DNA from: JACVRW01 sp052038485
Lineage (GTDB): Bacteria > Actinomycetota > Thermoleophilia > Solirubrobacterales > Thermoleophilaceae
Length of the DNA: 34,265 nt
Direction: 5' to 3'
NCBI GenBank assembly: GCA_052038485.1
Contig: JBQGCL010000141.1
Span: 1 to 34,265 of the forward strand
Made by a program: the position numbers and the translations under genes. The notes below the pieces were generated by a model. The model was not told where the DNA came from. It saw only the letters and a program-made list of their open reading frames with translations, and did no database searches. This document shows, piece after piece, positions 34,162-34,265 of the stretch. The stretch's first letter is position 1, and every line of letters begins with the position of its first letter.

Positions 34162-34265
34162 CGGAACGCGCGGCGCAGCTTGCCGACGATCGACTCGTCA
34201 GCCGGCTCGCGCAGGTTGGCCTCGCCGAGCGACTCGTACAGCTCGGTCAGCAGCTCGCGCTGGCG
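34158..34265 (-). CDS. dnaJ: C-terminus of a probable DnaJ chaperone (partial)
   Basis: The window edge cuts this gene; 35 codons and a TGA stop remain, reading RQRELLTELYESLGEANL and then ending VGKLRRAFR. The tail resembles DnaJ C-termini of actinobacteria (QRELLxxL, then a short basic end), and dnaJ-prmA is a common gene pair. The identification rests on this short tail and the neighbour. The stop overlaps the proposed prmA CTG. Confidence 0.55.
   Translation of the reverse strand, partial: RQRELLTELYESLGEANLREPADESIVGKLRRAFR

Overview
The window is a dense, very GC-rich piece of a bacterial chromosome. It has actinobacterial traits: lipoproteins with poly-Asp/Gly linkers, many GTG starts, TANNNT -10 elements only 6-10 nt before start codons, and almost every neighbouring gene pair joined by a 1-4 nt stop/start overlap. 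The gene content (TgpA/DUF58/MoxR cluster, tandem Leu/Ile/Val-type binding proteins, small SnoaL-like proteins starting MSEENVEV, GGEDT-type phosphofructokinase) suggests Thermoleophilia/Solirubrobacterales. That assignment is inference from the sequence; no database was searched. I found no tRNA, rRNA, CRISPR array, insertion sequence or prophage. After annotation no stretch over 300 bp lacks a gene.

Layout, left to right. (1) 11-3231, minus: a YdcZ-type membrane protein downstream of polA. (2) 3272-5595, plus: an ACT-domain malic enzyme and a TIGR01777 sugar-epimerase-like SDR, divergent from polA across a 40 bp promoter region. (3) 5592-11952, minus: a complete branched-chain amino-acid ABC operon (lipoprotein LivK, strong hairpin, LivH, LivM, LivG, LivF), followed without a gap by three small unknown membrane proteins. 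(4) 12058-13305, minus: a second, paralogous binding lipoprotein. (5) 13358-14389, plus: a phosphofructokinase with the residues of the pyrophosphate-dependent type. (6) 14386-15206, minus: a SnoaL-like protein and a 66-residue membrane protein. (7) 15293-31376, minus: seventeen closely packed genes, in transcription order yqeY, phoH, ybeY, era, a GNAT, hisIE, trpE, trpG, trpD, trpC, moxR, a DUF58 gene, tgpA, htrA, trpF, trpB, trpA. (8) 31402-32076, plus: a HAD-family hydrolase. (9) 32170-34265, minus: a SnoaL-like protein, a metal-dependent cyclase/formamidase-like protein, prmA, and the last codons of a probable dnaJ.

How they work together: the trp genes supply all enzymes from chorismate to tryptophan, but are split by a four-gene envelope module (MoxR ATPase, DUF58, membrane transglutaminase, HtrA protease). 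hisIE overlaps trpE, so there is no room for a trpE leader or attenuator directly upstream. The liv operon imports amino acids or similar small molecules. The PPi-type phosphofructokinase and malic enzyme are central-carbon enzymes. yqeY-phoH-ybeY-era is a conserved RNA/ribosome-maturation block.

The most unusual observations are: ybeY and prmA, whose conserved N-termini can only be reached from CTG codons; the envelope module inside the trp genes; the three unknown membrane genes in the liv operon; a polA with a degraded proofreading domain; and a decayed duplicate 3' end beside a SnoaL-like gene.
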